This document shows, piece by piece, positions 52,719 through 61,533 of a DNA stretch of 64,000 bases (the stretch's first letter is position 1; each line of letters opens with the position of its first letter). The stretch is from contig CBDFIU010000003.1 in the NCBI GenBank assembly GCA_965248235.1, positions 682,001 to 746,000 of the forward strand. Reading direction: 5' to 3'. The stretch is from UBA6623 sp965248235. GTDB taxonomy: Bacteria > Acidobacteriota > Terriglobia > Bryobacterales > UBA6623. Below the pieces are notes generated by a model, which was given only the letters and a program-made list of their open reading frames with translations, made no database searches and was not told the origin of the DNA. The position numbers were made by a program, and so were the translations under genes.

Positions 52719-54704
52719 CTACTGGGGCACCGCCCCCGTTTTCAATTCCTTGATGCGGTCGCGGAGTTTGGCGGCTTTTTCGAATTCGAATTTTTGGGCG
52801 GCGTCTTTCATGCTTGCCGCGAGCCCGTCGATTAGTTTGGCCATCTCTTCGGGGTTGTCGGGGAGCTCGATATCGTCGAGCTCGGTCGGGATCGGCAGAT
52901 AGTCGGCTTCGACGATTCGCGCCAGACTCATGTCGACGGGCTTGGCGATGCTTTCGGGCGTGATGCCGTTGGCTTCGTTATATTGCCGCTGCACTTGGCG
53001 GCGGCGGTTGGTTTCGCCGATGGCCTGCTTCATGCTGTCGGTTTCGCGGTCGGCATAGAGAACGGCCTTGCCGCGAATGTGACGGGCGGCGCGGCCGATG
53101 GTCTGGACCAGCGAGCCCGCCGAGCGCAGGAAGCCTTCCTTGTCGGCGTCGAGGATGGCAACCAGGGAAACCTCGGGCAGGTCGAGGCCTTCTCGCAGCA
53201 AGTTGACGCCGATCAATACGTCGTACTCGCCCCGTCGCAGGTCACGCAGAATCCGCACGCGTTCGAGAGTATCGATCTCCGAGTGCAGATAGCGGCAAAG
53301 GACTCCGGTCTCGGTGTAGTATTCCGATAAGTCCTCGGCCATGCGCTTGGTCAGGGTGGTGACCAGGACCCGCTCCTGCCTTTCGGCGCGTTGACGGATT
53401 TGCTCGAGCAGGTCGTCGACCTGGCCTTTCACGGGGCGCACCTCGACTTCGGGGTCAATCAATCCTGTTGGGCGGATCAATTGCTCGACGACGACACCGG
53501 ATGATTTCGTCAACTCATAAGGACCTGGTGTTGCAGACACATAGGTAACTTGATTGACCCGATGCTCGAACTCTTCAAAGGTGAGGGGGCGATTGTCGAG
53601 AGCGCTGGGGAGGCGGAAGCCGTGCGAGACGAGCACTTCCTTACGTGAGCGGTCGCCGCGGTACATCCCTCGCACCTGCGGCACGGTTTGATGGCTCTCA
53701 TCCATGAACATGACGGAGTCTTGCGGCAGGTAGTCGAGCAGGGTGGGCGGCGGCTCGCCGGGCAGACGTCCGGAGAAGTGACGCGAGTAGTTTTCGATGC
53801 CGTGGCAGTAGCCTATCTCGCGCATCATTTCGATGTCGAACAAGGTACGTTGGCGCAGTCGCTGGGCTTCGAGGTGCTTGCCTTCCTTGGCGAGTTCGGG
53901 GAGCCAGGAGTCCAACTCGGCCAGGATGCTGTCGATGGCGCCGTTGCGGGTCTCGTCGGACATGACGTAGTGGCTCGCGGGGTAGATGGGAAGGCGTAGA
54001 TAGGTTTGGCGCACTTGTCCCATCAGCGGATCGATTTGCGATAGGCTTTCGATCTCGTCGCCCCAAAGCTCGATGCGGTAGGCATTGTCGTCGTAGGTGG
54101 GGAGAATTTCGATGACGTCGCCGACGACGCGGAAGGAGCCGCGCTTGAGTTCGCCGTCCTGGCGCTCGTAGAGAATCTTGACGAGTTGGCGCGAGATTTC
54201 GTCGCGCGAGATGCGCTGCCCTTTTTCAAGCATCAACAGCATGCCGTAGTAGGCGTCGGGCGAACCGAGGCCGTAGATGCAGCTGACGCTGGCGATGATG
54301 ACGCAGTCGCGGCTTTCGAACAGCGAGCGCGTTGCGGAGAGGCGCAGCATGTCGAGTTCGTCGTTGACAGTGGCCTCCTTTTCGATGTAGGTGTCGCTCG
54401 AGGGCAAGTAGGCTTCGGGCTGATAGTAGTCGTAATAGCTGACGAAGTATTCGACGGCGTTGGAGGGGAAGAAGCTTTTGAACTCGTGGTAGAGCTGGGC
54501 GGCAAGTGTCTTGTTGTGGGCCAGAACGATGGCGGGTCGGCCGATTTCCTCGATCACCTTGGCCATGGTGTAGGTCTTGCCCGAGCCGGTGACGCCGAGC
54601 AGGACCTGGTGCGGTTCGGCGTCGCGCAGACCGCGCGAGAGTTCCGCGATCGCCTGACCTTGGTCGCCGCGCGGGGTGTAGCTGGATGCAAGTTGGAACG
54701 ACAT
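52719..54704 (-). CDS. uvrB: Excinuclease ABC subunit B
   Basis: DNA-damage verification helicase of nucleotide excision repair, 661 residues, full length. Walker A LLGVTGSGKTYTMAKVIEE, beta-hairpin region EYFVSYYDYYQPEAYLPSSD, DEAD-type DESHQTVPQVRGMYRGDRSR, helicase motifs VLVTTLTKRMAEDLSEYYTE and YDVLIGVNLLREGLDLPEVS, RAARHIRGKAVLYAD, and a C-terminal UVR domain (LAASMKDAAQKFEFEKAAKL) that binds UvrC. Works with UvrA and UvrC, neither of which is in the window. Confidence 0.98.
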   Translation of the reverse strand: MSFQLASSYTPRGDQGQAIAELSRGLRDAEPHQVLLGVTGSGKTYTMAKVIEEIGRPAIVLAHNKTLAAQLYHEFKSFFPSNAVEYFVSYYDYYQPEAYLPSSDTYIEKEATVNDELDMLRLSATRSLFESRDCVIIASVSCIYGLGSPDAYYGMLLMLEKGQRISRDEISRQLVKILYERQDGELKRGSFRVVGDVIEILPTYDDNAYRIELWGDEIESLSQIDPLMGQVRQTYLRLPIYPASHYVMSDETRNGAIDSILAELDSWLPELAKEGKHLEAQRLRQRTLFDIEMMREIGYCHGIENYSRHFSGRLPGEPPPTLLDYLPQDSVMFMDESHQTVPQVRGMYRGDRSRKEVLVSHGFRLPSALDNRPLTFEEFEHRVNQVTYVSATPGPYELTKSSGVVVEQLIRPTGLIDPEVEVRPVKGQVDDLLEQIRQRAERQERVLVTTLTKRMAEDLSEYYTETGVLCRYLHSEIDTLERVRILRDLRRGEYDVLIGVNLLREGLDLPEVSLVAILDADKEGFLRSAGSLVQTIGRAARHIRGKAVLYADRETDSMKQAIGETNRRRQVQRQYNEANGITPESIAKPVDMSLARIVEADYLPIPTELDDIELPDNPEEMAKLIDGLAASMKDAAQKFEFEKAAKLRDRIKELKTGAVPQ

Positions 54705-54838
54705 GGCCGGGTATTGCTGACCGACGACTCCGGACCGGCGCTACAATTGCACTCGAAACGAGTTAAGTCCGCGAGGAACCCGATCGCCTTGGGAGTTGCC
54801 GAGCCGACCGGTTGACGCGGACTTAGGGTTTACCGATT

Positions 54839-57565
54839 GTGCGAACGTTGGTCGAATTTTTGCCGCTGATTCGAGCCCTGGGGAAGCGCGAGGCCCTGCG
54901 CTTTCACAACGGCTATCGGACGGCGAAATGGAGCTACCAAACCCTCTACGAGCACCTGACCGCTATCGTAGCCTATCTCGACCGCGAGGGAATTTCCAAA
55001 GGCGACCGGGTGCTGCTGTGGGGCGAAAACCGGCCGGAATGGGTGGCGGTGTTCTGGGCATGCCTGGCGCGCGGCGTGGAGGTGGCTCCGGTTGATTTCC
55101 ACTCTTCGGAACGACTCGTGGCACGGATGCAAGAGCAAGTCAGGGCACGGTTGCTGGTTCACGGGGACGCTATGGAGGCGGGAGCGCTCGGCGTCAAGAC
55201 ACTGACATTGCGCGAAGTTGCTCGGCTGCCGGCGGGGGAGGATTTCGAGCCTTGCGCGATTTCCGCCGACGATGTCGTGGAAATCATATTCACGTCGGGG
55301 ACCACGGGCGACCCGAAAGGCGTGATCCATCGTCACCGCAACCTTTGCGCCAACCTGGGCGGGATTCAACGAGAGATCGAGCACTTTCGCTTGGCGATCC
55401 GGTTAGTGGGGCCGATCCGGGTGCTGGATTTGCTGCCGCTGAGTCATGTTTTTGGGCAGGCGATGGGGCTCTATATTCCGGTTCTGCTCGAAGGTTCGGC
55501 GGTGTTCAGCACGCAGTTGCAACCGGGGGCGGTGATCGAAACATTGCGGCGAGAGCGGGTTTCGGTCTTGGCCGCGGTGCCGGCGGTGTTGCGGAGCCTG
55601 CGCGGCGAGGTGAGGAAGCAGTTCGATATCGCGATTGACCCGGAAGGGGCCGCGTCGCTCAGGGCCCGTGAAAAAATCGGGGACAGTCCACTTCGCGCCG
55701 ATCGAGTTACCGATCCAAAGGGACTTATTCGGTCGGCGCTCGGTACAGTCCCCGTTTTTTCGCGGGCCCTGAGCGGCGCGGCGGGGGCTTGGTGGCGCTC
55801 CAGGCGGTTTCACGGGGCGATGGGTTGGAAGTTTTGGGCGATGGTGGTGGGGGGCGCGGCGCTCGATGAAGGGCTGGAGAAGTTCTGGCGGAAGCTGGGT
55901 GTCGCGGTTATTCAAGGGTATGGACTGACCGAAGCGTCGAGCGTGGTCGCGTTGAACCATCCTTTCAACCCTCGCGGCGGGTCGATTGGGCAAGCGGTAC
56001 AAGGCCAGGAAGTCAAGATCGGGCCGGGGGGGGAAATTCTTGTTCGGGGCGACGCCGTTGTGAGCGAATATTTCAAAGATGGCCGGAGGGTCGCCGCGGA
56101 CCTCGACGACGGCTGGCTGCATACCGGCGACATCGGCGAGATCGACGAGCAGGGGCGAATCTTTTTCAAAGGACGGCTGAAAGAAGTCATCGTGACCGCC
56201 GAGGGGTTGAACGTCTATCCCGACGATGTCGAGCGGGTTCTCGACAGGCTTCCCGAAGTGGCCGAGTGCGCCGTGGTACCGATTGTGGCCGAGGGCGGCG
56301 AGCAGGTGCATGCCGTGTTGGCGCCGGCCATCGAGCAGATCAAGGGCGGAGATGTGATTCGGGCGGCGAACCGAGCACTGGAGACGCACCAACGAATTCA
56401 GAGCTGGTCGCTGTGGCCGGGCGATGAGCTGCCGCGGACGGCGTCGACCGGCAAGCTCAAGCGGGCCGAAATCGCGCGGCGGGTCGCGGGCGAAGGCGGC
56501 GGGGCTGAGCCCAACGAGAGGTCCCGAGAGGTGTGCGATGTGCGTTCCGCCATCGCGGGCCTCAAGCGGGCGGCTGGCGCGAACCTACCCGCCGACGCGC
56601 GGCTCGGTGAGGACCTCGGGCTTTCTTCGTTGGATCGCGTGGAGCTGATGGCGCGGTTGGAAGAGCCGGCCGGCGTTGAGCTTGATGAGGCCGACTTTGC
56701 TTCCGCGCAAACGATCGGCGAACTCGAAAGCGTGTTCCAAGCGGCCCGGGACGAAAGCGCCGCACGACCGGCGAGCATCGCCGCATCGGGTCGGCGTCTG
56801 ACGATTCGCGGAGGAGAGCCGGGGCGGCCGGCGGAGGAACGGCAAGTCGACGCTTCGTTCGAGCCACGCCTGCCACGTTGGAACCGACGTTTGCCTATCC
56901 GGTGGTTGCGGAGCGCGATGCTGCGGTGCGCGGCGTTGCCGATGTTTCGGCAAATGTTGATTCGCTTTCACGTCGAGGGCTTGGAGAACCTCGCGGGTGT
57001 CGCGGGTCCGGTGTTGTTCGCCGCGAATCACAACAGCCACTTTGACGTGATCGCCATCCTGGCCGCTTTGCCGCCACGGCTAGGTCGACGGTTGGCGCCG
57101 GCGATGTCGCAAGACTATTTCACAGCCTATTGGGATTGGCGTCATACCGAGCCACTCGAGCTGTTTAGGCGGGCTGTCCAATACTATTGGGCTTGTTTTC
57201 TAGTGAACGCTTATCCGCTGCCGCGGCGCATGACGGGGACGCGACGGGCCTTGCGCTATACCGGTGAGTTGGCGGATGAGGGGTTCTGCCCGCTGGTGTT
57301 TCCCGAGGGACGCCGATCGCCGGACGGTAAGATCCATCGTTTCGAGAGCGGCATCGGCTTGATGGCGTTGAAACTGGAATTGCCGGTTGTCCCGGTTTAC
57401 CTAGAGGGGCTGCACGAGATTTATTCGGTGCATCACGAGTGGCCGGAACCGGGGACGGTGCGGGTGAGGTTTGGGGCGCCGCTCGATTTGAGTGGGATGA
57501 CGGATTACCGGTCGGCGGCGGAGGAGGTTGAGCGGGCCGTCAGAGAGCTGGAGGGGTCCCGGTAG
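54839..57565 (+). CDS. Acyl-activating enzyme / carrier / acyltransferase fusion, interrupted in frame by an R1 element
   Basis: 908 residues, GTG start at 54839. AMP-forming ligase (about 1-540): FTSGTTGDPKGVIHRH, GWKFWAMVVGGAALDEG, VIQGYGLTEASSVVALNHPF, TGDIGEIDEQGRIFFKGR, ASTGKLKRAEI. Acyl-carrier-like domain (about 560-640): LGEDLGLSSLDRVELMARLE with the phosphopantetheine Ser. LPLAT acyltransferase (about 700-905): NHNSHFDVIA with the HX4D motif and LVFPEGRRSPDG. The set suggests activation of a fatty acid, loading on the carrier and transfer to a lysophospholipid, as in Aas. Residues about 275-311 are encoded by an R1 palindrome and break no motif. Separated by a bidirectional terminator from infC. 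Confidence 0.9.
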   Translation: MRTLVEFLPLIRALGKREALRFHNGYRTAKWSYQTLYEHLTAIVAYLDREGISKGDRVLLWGENRPEWVAVFWACLARGVEVAPVDFHSSERLVARMQEQVRARLLVHGDAMEAGALGVKTLTLREVARLPAGEDFEPCAISADDVVEIIFTSGTTGDPKGVIHRHRNLCANLGGIQREIEHFRLAIRLVGPIRVLDLLPLSHVFGQAMGLYIPVLLEGSAVFSTQLQPGAVIETLRRERVSVLAAVPAVLRSLRGEVRKQFDIAIDPEGAASLRAREKIGDSPLRADRVTDPKGLIRSALGTVPVFSRALSGAAGAWWRSRRFHGAMGWKFWAMVVGGAALDEGLEKFWRKLGVAVIQGYGLTEASSVVALNHPFNPRGGSIGQAVQGQEVKIGPGGEILVRGDAVVSEYFKDGRRVAADLDDGWLHTGDIGEIDEQGRIFFKGRLKEVIVTAEGLNVYPDDVERVLDRLPEVAECAVVPIVAEGGEQVHAVLAPAIEQIKGGDVIRAANRALETHQRIQSWSLWPGDELPRTASTGKLKRAEIARRVAGEGGGAEPNERSREVCDVRSAIAGLKRAAGANLPADARLGEDLGLSSLDRVELMARLEEPAGVELDEADFASAQTIGELESVFQAARDESAARPASIAASGRRLTIRGGEPGRPAEERQVDASFEPRLPRWNRRLPIRWLRSAMLRCAALPMFRQMLIRFHVEGLENLAGVAGPVLFAANHNSHFDVIAILAALPPRLGRRLAPAMSQDYFTAYWDWRHTEPLELFRRAVQYYWACFLVNAYPLPRRMTGTRRALRYTGELADEGFCPLVFPEGRRSPDGKIHRFESGIGLMALKLELPVVPVYLEGLHEIYSVHHEWPEPGTVRVRFGAPLDLSGMTDYRSAAEEVERAVRELEGSR
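55661..55770. repeat. R1 palindromic element, copy 3, inside a coding sequence
   Basis: 110 bp with AGGGCCCG (55661-55668) and CGGGCCCT (55763-55770) as ends, then GAAAAAATCGGGGACAGTCC and TACAGTCCCCGTTTTTTCG as subterminal arms. Shared with copies 1 and 2 are CAGTCCACTTCGC and TTATTCGGTCGG. The centre (CGATCGAGTTACCGATCCAA) differs. It is translated without a stop as AREKIGDSPLRADRVTDPKG and IRSALGTVPVFSRAL. Confidence 0.85.
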
Positions 57566-57607
57566 CGGATTCGCCTAGGCGCCGCTCTACTCAGTCCTGT
57601 AAATAGC

Positions 57608-57641
57608 AAAGCCCCTCGCGGGGGCGGTCCCGAGGGGCTTT
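57608..57641. terminator. Bidirectional intrinsic terminator between the acyl-ligase gene and infC
   Basis: AAAGCCCCTCG (57608-57618) pairs with CGAGGGGCTTT (57631-57641) over 11 bp with a 12-base loop. A/T pairs at the stem base give short U-runs in both directions. It serves two convergent genes. Confidence 0.88.
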
Positions 57642-57703
57642 GAAAATACGTGCTCGCCTACGAGCGTACCGGATAGGTTTCTATCAGATCGAAACCGCAC
57701 CCC

Positions 57704-58246
57704 CTACGGCGTTTTCTTCTTGGGGGCGATGATGACGTGCATCATGCGGCCTTCGAGTCTTGGGCGGCCTTCGACTTCGCCCAACTCCCCGATATCGGTA
57801 GCCAGGCGGCGGATCAGCTTTTCGCCGAGATTGGCGTGCGTGATTTCGCGGCCTCGGAAGAATACCGTCGCCTTGACTTTGTTGCCTTCTTCCAGAAAGC
57901 GGATCGCGTGCTTCTTCTTGAAGTCATAGTCGTGCTGGTCCGTATTGGGACGAAACTTGACTTCCTTGACTTCGATCCGATGCTGTTTCTTTTTGGCTTC
58001 GGACTTCTTCTTCTTTTCCTGGTAAGTGTACTCGCCGTAGTCAATGACTTTGCACACCGGCGGGCGAGCGGTCGGCGACACCAAAACGAGATCAAGGCTC
58101 AAGGCCTTGGCCTGACGGATGGCCTCGTGCGTCGCCAGCACGTCGGTCCGGCCATCGGGAAATACGACGCGAACTTCGCGTGCACGGATGAACTCGTTGA
58201 CATTCGTCTTACGAGCCCGTCTAAAGGGTCGAAACGGTCTGCGAAT
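57704..58246 (-). CDS. infC: Translation initiation factor IF-3, ATT start codon
   Basis: IF-3 binds the 30S subunit, checks start codons and keeps subunits apart. Starting at ATT 58246-58244 the protein has 180 residues (IRRPFRPFRRARKTNVNEFI, then RAREVRVVFPDGRTDVLATH), a full-length IF-3. AGGAGG lies five bases before this ATT. In-frame TGA-TAA codons lie just upstream and no ATG, GTG or TTG comes before the conserved N-domain, so ATT is well supported. ATG 58141 would lose the N-domain. C-domain: ITHANLGEKLIRRLATDIGE, RMMHVIIAPKK. As in Escherichia coli, an AUU start would let IF-3 repress its own synthesis. rpmI and rplT do not follow. Confidence 0.93.
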   Translation of the reverse strand: MRRPFRPFRRARKTNVNEFIRAREVRVVFPDGRTDVLATHEAIRQAKALSLDLVLVSPTARPPVCKVIDYGEYTYQEKKKKSEAKKKQHRIEVKEVKFRPNTDQHDYDFKKKHAIRFLEEGNKVKATVFFRGREITHANLGEKLIRRLATDIGELGEVEGRPRLEGRMMHVIIAPKKKTP

Positions 58247-58321
58247 AACTTCCTCCTCGGTTCGCGGCCGCGCGGCTTATCAGGCCGATCGGCGGGCGGT
58301 TTGTCGGCACGATCGGACCCC

Positions 58322-58364
58322 AAAAAACAAAAAGGGATTCGGAACCCACGAGGCTCCCAATCCC
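58322..58364 (-). terminator. Intrinsic terminator in the infC leader (candidate attenuator)
   Basis: On the minus strand GGGATTGGGAGCC (58364-58352) and GGTTCCGAATCCC (58346-58334) form a stem of about 11 pairs with a five-base loop, followed at once by TTTTTGTTTTTT (58333-58322). It lies 75 bp before the infC start and after the infC promoter, so it is a leader terminator. Flanking hairpins, GGGGAAC with GTTCCCC (58416-58436) before it and CCGATCG with CGATCGG (58285-58316) after it, may be alternative folds. Confidence 0.82.
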
Positions 58365-58449
58365 GGCGTCAACAAACGTTTCTTGAATTCGAGCGAGCCA
58401 GCAAGCAAAATCTCTGGGGAACGCCTGGTGTTCCCCGACTTCTACGATC

Positions 58450-58479
58450 TGTATAGTACCACGAAAGTGTCTTTGTCAA
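58450..58479 (-). promoter_or_regulatory. Strong sigma-70 promoter for infC
   Basis: On the minus strand TTGACA (58479-58474, perfect -35) and TATACA (58455-58450) are separated by 18 bp. The expected start near 58443 gives a leader of about 195 nt that contains the terminator at 58322-58364. Confidence 0.8.
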
Positions 58480-58562
58480 GAGAGTCCGGGCGGCAAAATT
58501 CGCCGTACAGGCTCTGCGTCCGGCTTCGGTCACCAGGGTTCGTAAGCCGGCTAAGTCTTTGC

Positions 58563-58592
58563 TTGACAAAGCCTTCGAACCTCGCATAGCAT
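58563..58592 (+). promoter_or_regulatory. Probable promoter of the HU/IHF gene
   Basis: TTGACA (58563-58568) with TAGCAT (58587-58592) 18 bp downstream. The -35 is perfect and the -10 moderate. It lies 43 bp before the ATG at 58635 and about 85 bp from the divergent infC promoter. Confidence 0.6.
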
Positions 58593-58634
58593 AAATCTCG
58601 TGACCCGGCCCAGCACCGGGGGCAGGCAACCAAC

Positions 58635-58901
58635 ATGGTAAAACACGACATAGTCACCGAAGTGGTCAACCGAACCGGCCTGAGTAAGACGAAAGCCGAG
58701 ATTGCCGTGGAGACCGTCTTCGAGACAATGAAGCGTGCCATGGAGCGCGGCGATCGAATCGAGTTGCGCGGTTTCGGAGTCTTCAACATCCGCCCAAGAA
58801 AGACCGGCATCGGACGCAACCCACGGACCGGGGAAGAAGTGGTCATCCCGCCCGGCAAAGCCGTTCGGTTCAAGCCCGGTAAAGATCTGCAAGCGCTTTA
58901 A
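58635..58901 (+). CDS. HU/IHF-family DNA-binding protein
   Basis: Nucleoid protein that bends DNA, 88 residues. N-terminal helices MVKHDIVTEVVNRTGLSKTK and AEIAVETVFETMKRAMERGD; beta-arm RIELRGFGVFNIRPRKTGIG and RNPRTGEEVVIPPGKAVRFK, with the RNP tip that intercalates DNA. The length and the RNPRTGEEV form do not allow a firm choice between HU and IHF; a single-gene homodimer is likely. Preceded by its own promoter. The spacing around GGGGGCAGG upstream of the ATG is loose for an RBS. Confidence 0.95.
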   Translation: MVKHDIVTEVVNRTGLSKTKAEIAVETVFETMKRAMERGDRIELRGFGVFNIRPRKTGIGRNPRTGEEVVIPPGKAVRFKPGKDLQAL

Positions 58902-59031
58902 GGCCGCGTCCCGGACGTGAAGCCACTGACGAAACCGCCCCTGCCGCGGGTGACCGACGTCAGTCCCGGCCCGACACTTCTCCTGCTACCATATTTTTTC
59001 ATTCCTTCGTGACTGGGGAGAAGAAGAAACG

Positions 59032-59811
59032 ATGTCGTTAGAGTCCCTGTTTTCGTTGGCCCCCAGGAAAGCCCTGATCGCCGGTGCAAGCCGCGGCATC
59101 GGCTTGGCGATTGCCAAAGCGTTTGCCGCCGCGGGAGCGCGCACGATTCTCGCCTCGCGTTCTTTGGAAAAACTCGACGCCGAAGCCGCCGCGTTGCGCG
59201 AGCAAGGCCTCGACGCCGAAGCCGCCTTTCTCGACGTCACCGAACCCTCTTCCGTGGCCGAGCTGGCCGACGCCCATCCCGACATCGAGATTCTCGCCAA
59301 TGTCGCGGGCACGAATCTACGCAAGAAATTCGAAGACTACACCGACGAAGAATACGACCGCATCTTAGCCGTGAACCTGCACGGACTCGCGCGAGTCACC
59401 AAGCACGTCGGCCGCAACATGATCGCGCGAGGAAAAGGCGGCAAGATCGTCAATATCGGCAGCCTGACGTCGACCTTGGGATTGCCGTATCTCTCCATCT
59501 ACGGCATCAGCAAGAGCGCGCTGGCCGGGCTGACGCGCGGTCTCGCCGTCGAATGGGCGCCCTACAACATTCAGGTCAACTGCATCGCGCCGGGGTTTAT
59601 CCTTACCGACATGAATCGCGATATGTGGCAACCCGAGCACATGCACGAGTGGGTCAAGGGCGTGCAATCAAACCCCCGTCTCGGCTCACCCGAGGACATC
59701 GCCGGGTTGGCGACCTTCTTGGCTGGCCCCGCGGCGGAATACATCACCGGTCAAGTCATCGCCTCCGACGGCGGCTATACGACGACCGCCCGCTGGCCGC
59801 ACGCGTTGTAG
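59032..59811 (+). CDS. Short-chain dehydrogenase/reductase (gluconate-dehydrogenase-like)
   Basis: 259 residues, classical SDR. GGAGAAGAAG precedes ATG 59032. Cofactor motif GASRGIGLAIAKAF, NVAG at about residue 90, catalytic Ser in NIGSLTS, Tyr and Lys in YLSIYGISKSALAG, and C-terminal VNCIAPGFILTDM. The overall pattern resembles gluconate 5-dehydrogenase and 2-deoxygluconate 3-dehydrogenase. The substrate is not proven. Upstream is the HU/IHF gene (130 bp); downstream is a secretin-like gene. Confidence 0.88.
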   Translation: MSLESLFSLAPRKALIAGASRGIGLAIAKAFAAAGARTILASRSLEKLDAEAAALREQGLDAEAAFLDVTEPSSVAELADAHPDIEILANVAGTNLRKKFEDYTDEEYDRILAVNLHGLARVTKHVGRNMIARGKGGKIVNIGSLTSTLGLPYLSIYGISKSALAGLTRGLAVEWAPYNIQVNCIAPGFILTDMNRDMWQPEHMHEWVKGVQSNPRLGSPEDIAGLATFLAGPAAEYITGQVIASDGGYTTTARWPHAL

Positions 59812-59886
59812 CCCGCGAATCCCGGTCATTTTCAGGAACTCGCATTCCCCTGCACGTCGCGCACCCGTCGCGCGTCGAAATCTAGT

Positions 59887-61533
59887 ATGGGGAAGCTGCG
59901 CCTCGGTGTCCTGGTTTGTCTGACGGCGTCTTGGCTGTCGGCGGGCGAAGCCGAGAAGTTGTTTAAGCAAGGACGCCGAGCCGCCCAGCGAGGCGACGCC
60001 GTCACGGCCTATCTCTATTTTTCGCGAGCGCGCGCCGCCGATCCGACCGACCTACGCTTCGCCAACGCGGTGACCGCCGTCCGAGCCGGAGCCGGGCAAA
60101 CCTTGGCGGCACTGGGCAGCTACCAGGCCGCCGCCGCCGTTGACGCCGCGCAGTCCTACTTGTTGCAAGGGGCCGCCGAGCGCGCCGACACCGTATCGCC
60201 GGTCGAGCTGCGTGCCATGAGGACACAGCGTCGTCTCAGGCCCCCTGTGGAACTTCGCCCGAACAAAAAGACGTCGTCATTCCGTATCAAGAAATCGGTC
60301 GGCGAAACCTACGAGGCCGTGGCGCGCGAATTCGGCCTCAAGGTGATTTTCGATTCCGACTTTGATCGCGAAAAAGAGATCGGCTTTGCACTCGATGAAG
60401 CCGACTTTACCCAGGCCGTGCGGGTCCTCAACGACGTCGCCCGCGCCATCGCGATCCCGCTGACCCCGGAGATTTTTCTGGTCGCCGAAGACTCCGCCTC
60501 GAAACGAACCGAACTCGAACCCATGGCAACCGCCATCATTCCCGTTCCCGACGCCATGACCGACGAAGAGCTGCAGCAGATCGGACAAGCCGTCCAGCAG
60601 GTGCTCGAAGTCAAGCGCTTGCAGACCGACCGCGCAAACCGTCAGGTCGTGCTTCGCGATACGGTTCACCGCGTCCGCCTGGCGCAGGAGATTTACCGCC
60701 AACTCTCGCGGGCGCGCGCCGAGGTCGTCCTCGAAGTCGACCTGATCGCCATGAACGAAACGGACCAGGTTGATTTCGGCATCAAGCTCCCCACGGCCTT
60801 CCCGCTGACGAATTTCAGCACGATCTGGGGGGCGCAAGCACCCGATCGCGGCTCCTCGGGAGTTCCGCTAATCGGGATCGGCGGGGGACAGACCGTCTTC
60901 GGCGTTGCCATAGCCGACGCCCTATTCACGGCCAAGCGGACCCGCGGTTCAGGCCGCAGTCTGCAGCGCTTCCAACTTCGTTCCGCGCATGGTCAGCCGG
61001 CGACGCTGAACATCGGCGAGCGCTTCCCCATCATCAACGCGCGTTTTTCCGCGGTCGTCATCAATCAACAGATCCGGGACGAAACCGAGGCCGGCACTCT
61101 GCGGCAGGCTTTTCCTTCTTTTACTTTCGAGGATCTGGGACTCAACTTCACCGCCACGACGCAAGTACACGACGCCGATGAAGTCTCGATTGAGTTCGAA
61201 CTGGAAGTGCAGCTTCTATCGGGCAGCGCCGTGAACGACATCCCGATTCTCTCCAACCGCAGCTTCAATTCCGCCGTTCGCCTACGGACCGACCAAGCCG
61301 CGGTCATCAGCGGCATGAAGATCTTCGAACGCCGCAAGAATCGCTCGGGTTTAGCCTGGCTCTCGGAGATCCCCTGGTTGGGTCGGTTGTTTAGCGATCA
61401 GTCGAATCAATTCAACGTGAGCGAACTCATCGTCACCGTGAGACCTCGCATCGTGCGCTTGCCCCCCGCCGAGATCGGGCCCTCGCCGGCTCTCCGCTAC
61501 GGCCCGGAAACCCGCCCCTTGTCCGCCTTGTAG
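59887..61533 (+). CDS. Secretin-domain protein (GspD/PilQ-like), lone gene
   Basis: 548 residues with a signal peptide (LRLGVLVCLTASWLSAGEAE). The N-terminal third is helical, TPR-like (KLFKQGRRAAQRGDAVTAYL). The middle reads like secretin N-domains: SVGETYEAVAREFGLKVIFD, EADFTQAVRVLNDVARAIAI, VLEVKRLQTDRANRQVVLRD. The C-terminal secretin domain spans about 280-530: AEVVLEVDLIAMNETDQVDF, TLNIGERFPIINARF, YTD-like FEDLGLNFTATTQVHDADEV, SGMKIFERRKNRSGLAWLSE. It should form an outer-membrane ring, but no other type II secretion or type IV pilus gene is beside it. The RBS is weak. Confidence 0.88.
   Translation: MGKLRLGVLVCLTASWLSAGEAEKLFKQGRRAAQRGDAVTAYLYFSRARAADPTDLRFANAVTAVRAGAGQTLAALGSYQAAAAVDAAQSYLLQGAAERADTVSPVELRAMRTQRRLRPPVELRPNKKTSSFRIKKSVGETYEAVAREFGLKVIFDSDFDREKEIGFALDEADFTQAVRVLNDVARAIAIPLTPEIFLVAEDSASKRTELEPMATAIIPVPDAMTDEELQQIGQAVQQVLEVKRLQTDRANRQVVLRDTVHRVRLAQEIYRQLSRARAEVVLEVDLIAMNETDQVDFGIKLPTAFPLTNFSTIWGAQAPDRGSSGVPLIGIGGGQTVFGVAIADALFTAKRTRGSGRSLQRFQLRSAHGQPATLNIGERFPIINARFSAVVINQQIRDETEAGTLRQAFPSFTFEDLGLNFTATTQVHDADEVSIEFELEVQLLSGSAVNDIPILSNRSFNSAVRLRTDQAAVISGMKIFERRKNRSGLAWLSEIPWLGRLFSDQSNQFNVSELIVTVRPRIVRLPPAEIGPSPALRYGPETRPLSAL

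Noticed and set aside
57704..58141. infC starting at ATG 58141
   Set aside because: This start removes the conserved N-domain of IF-3. ATT 58246-58244 with AGGAGG upstream gives the full protein.
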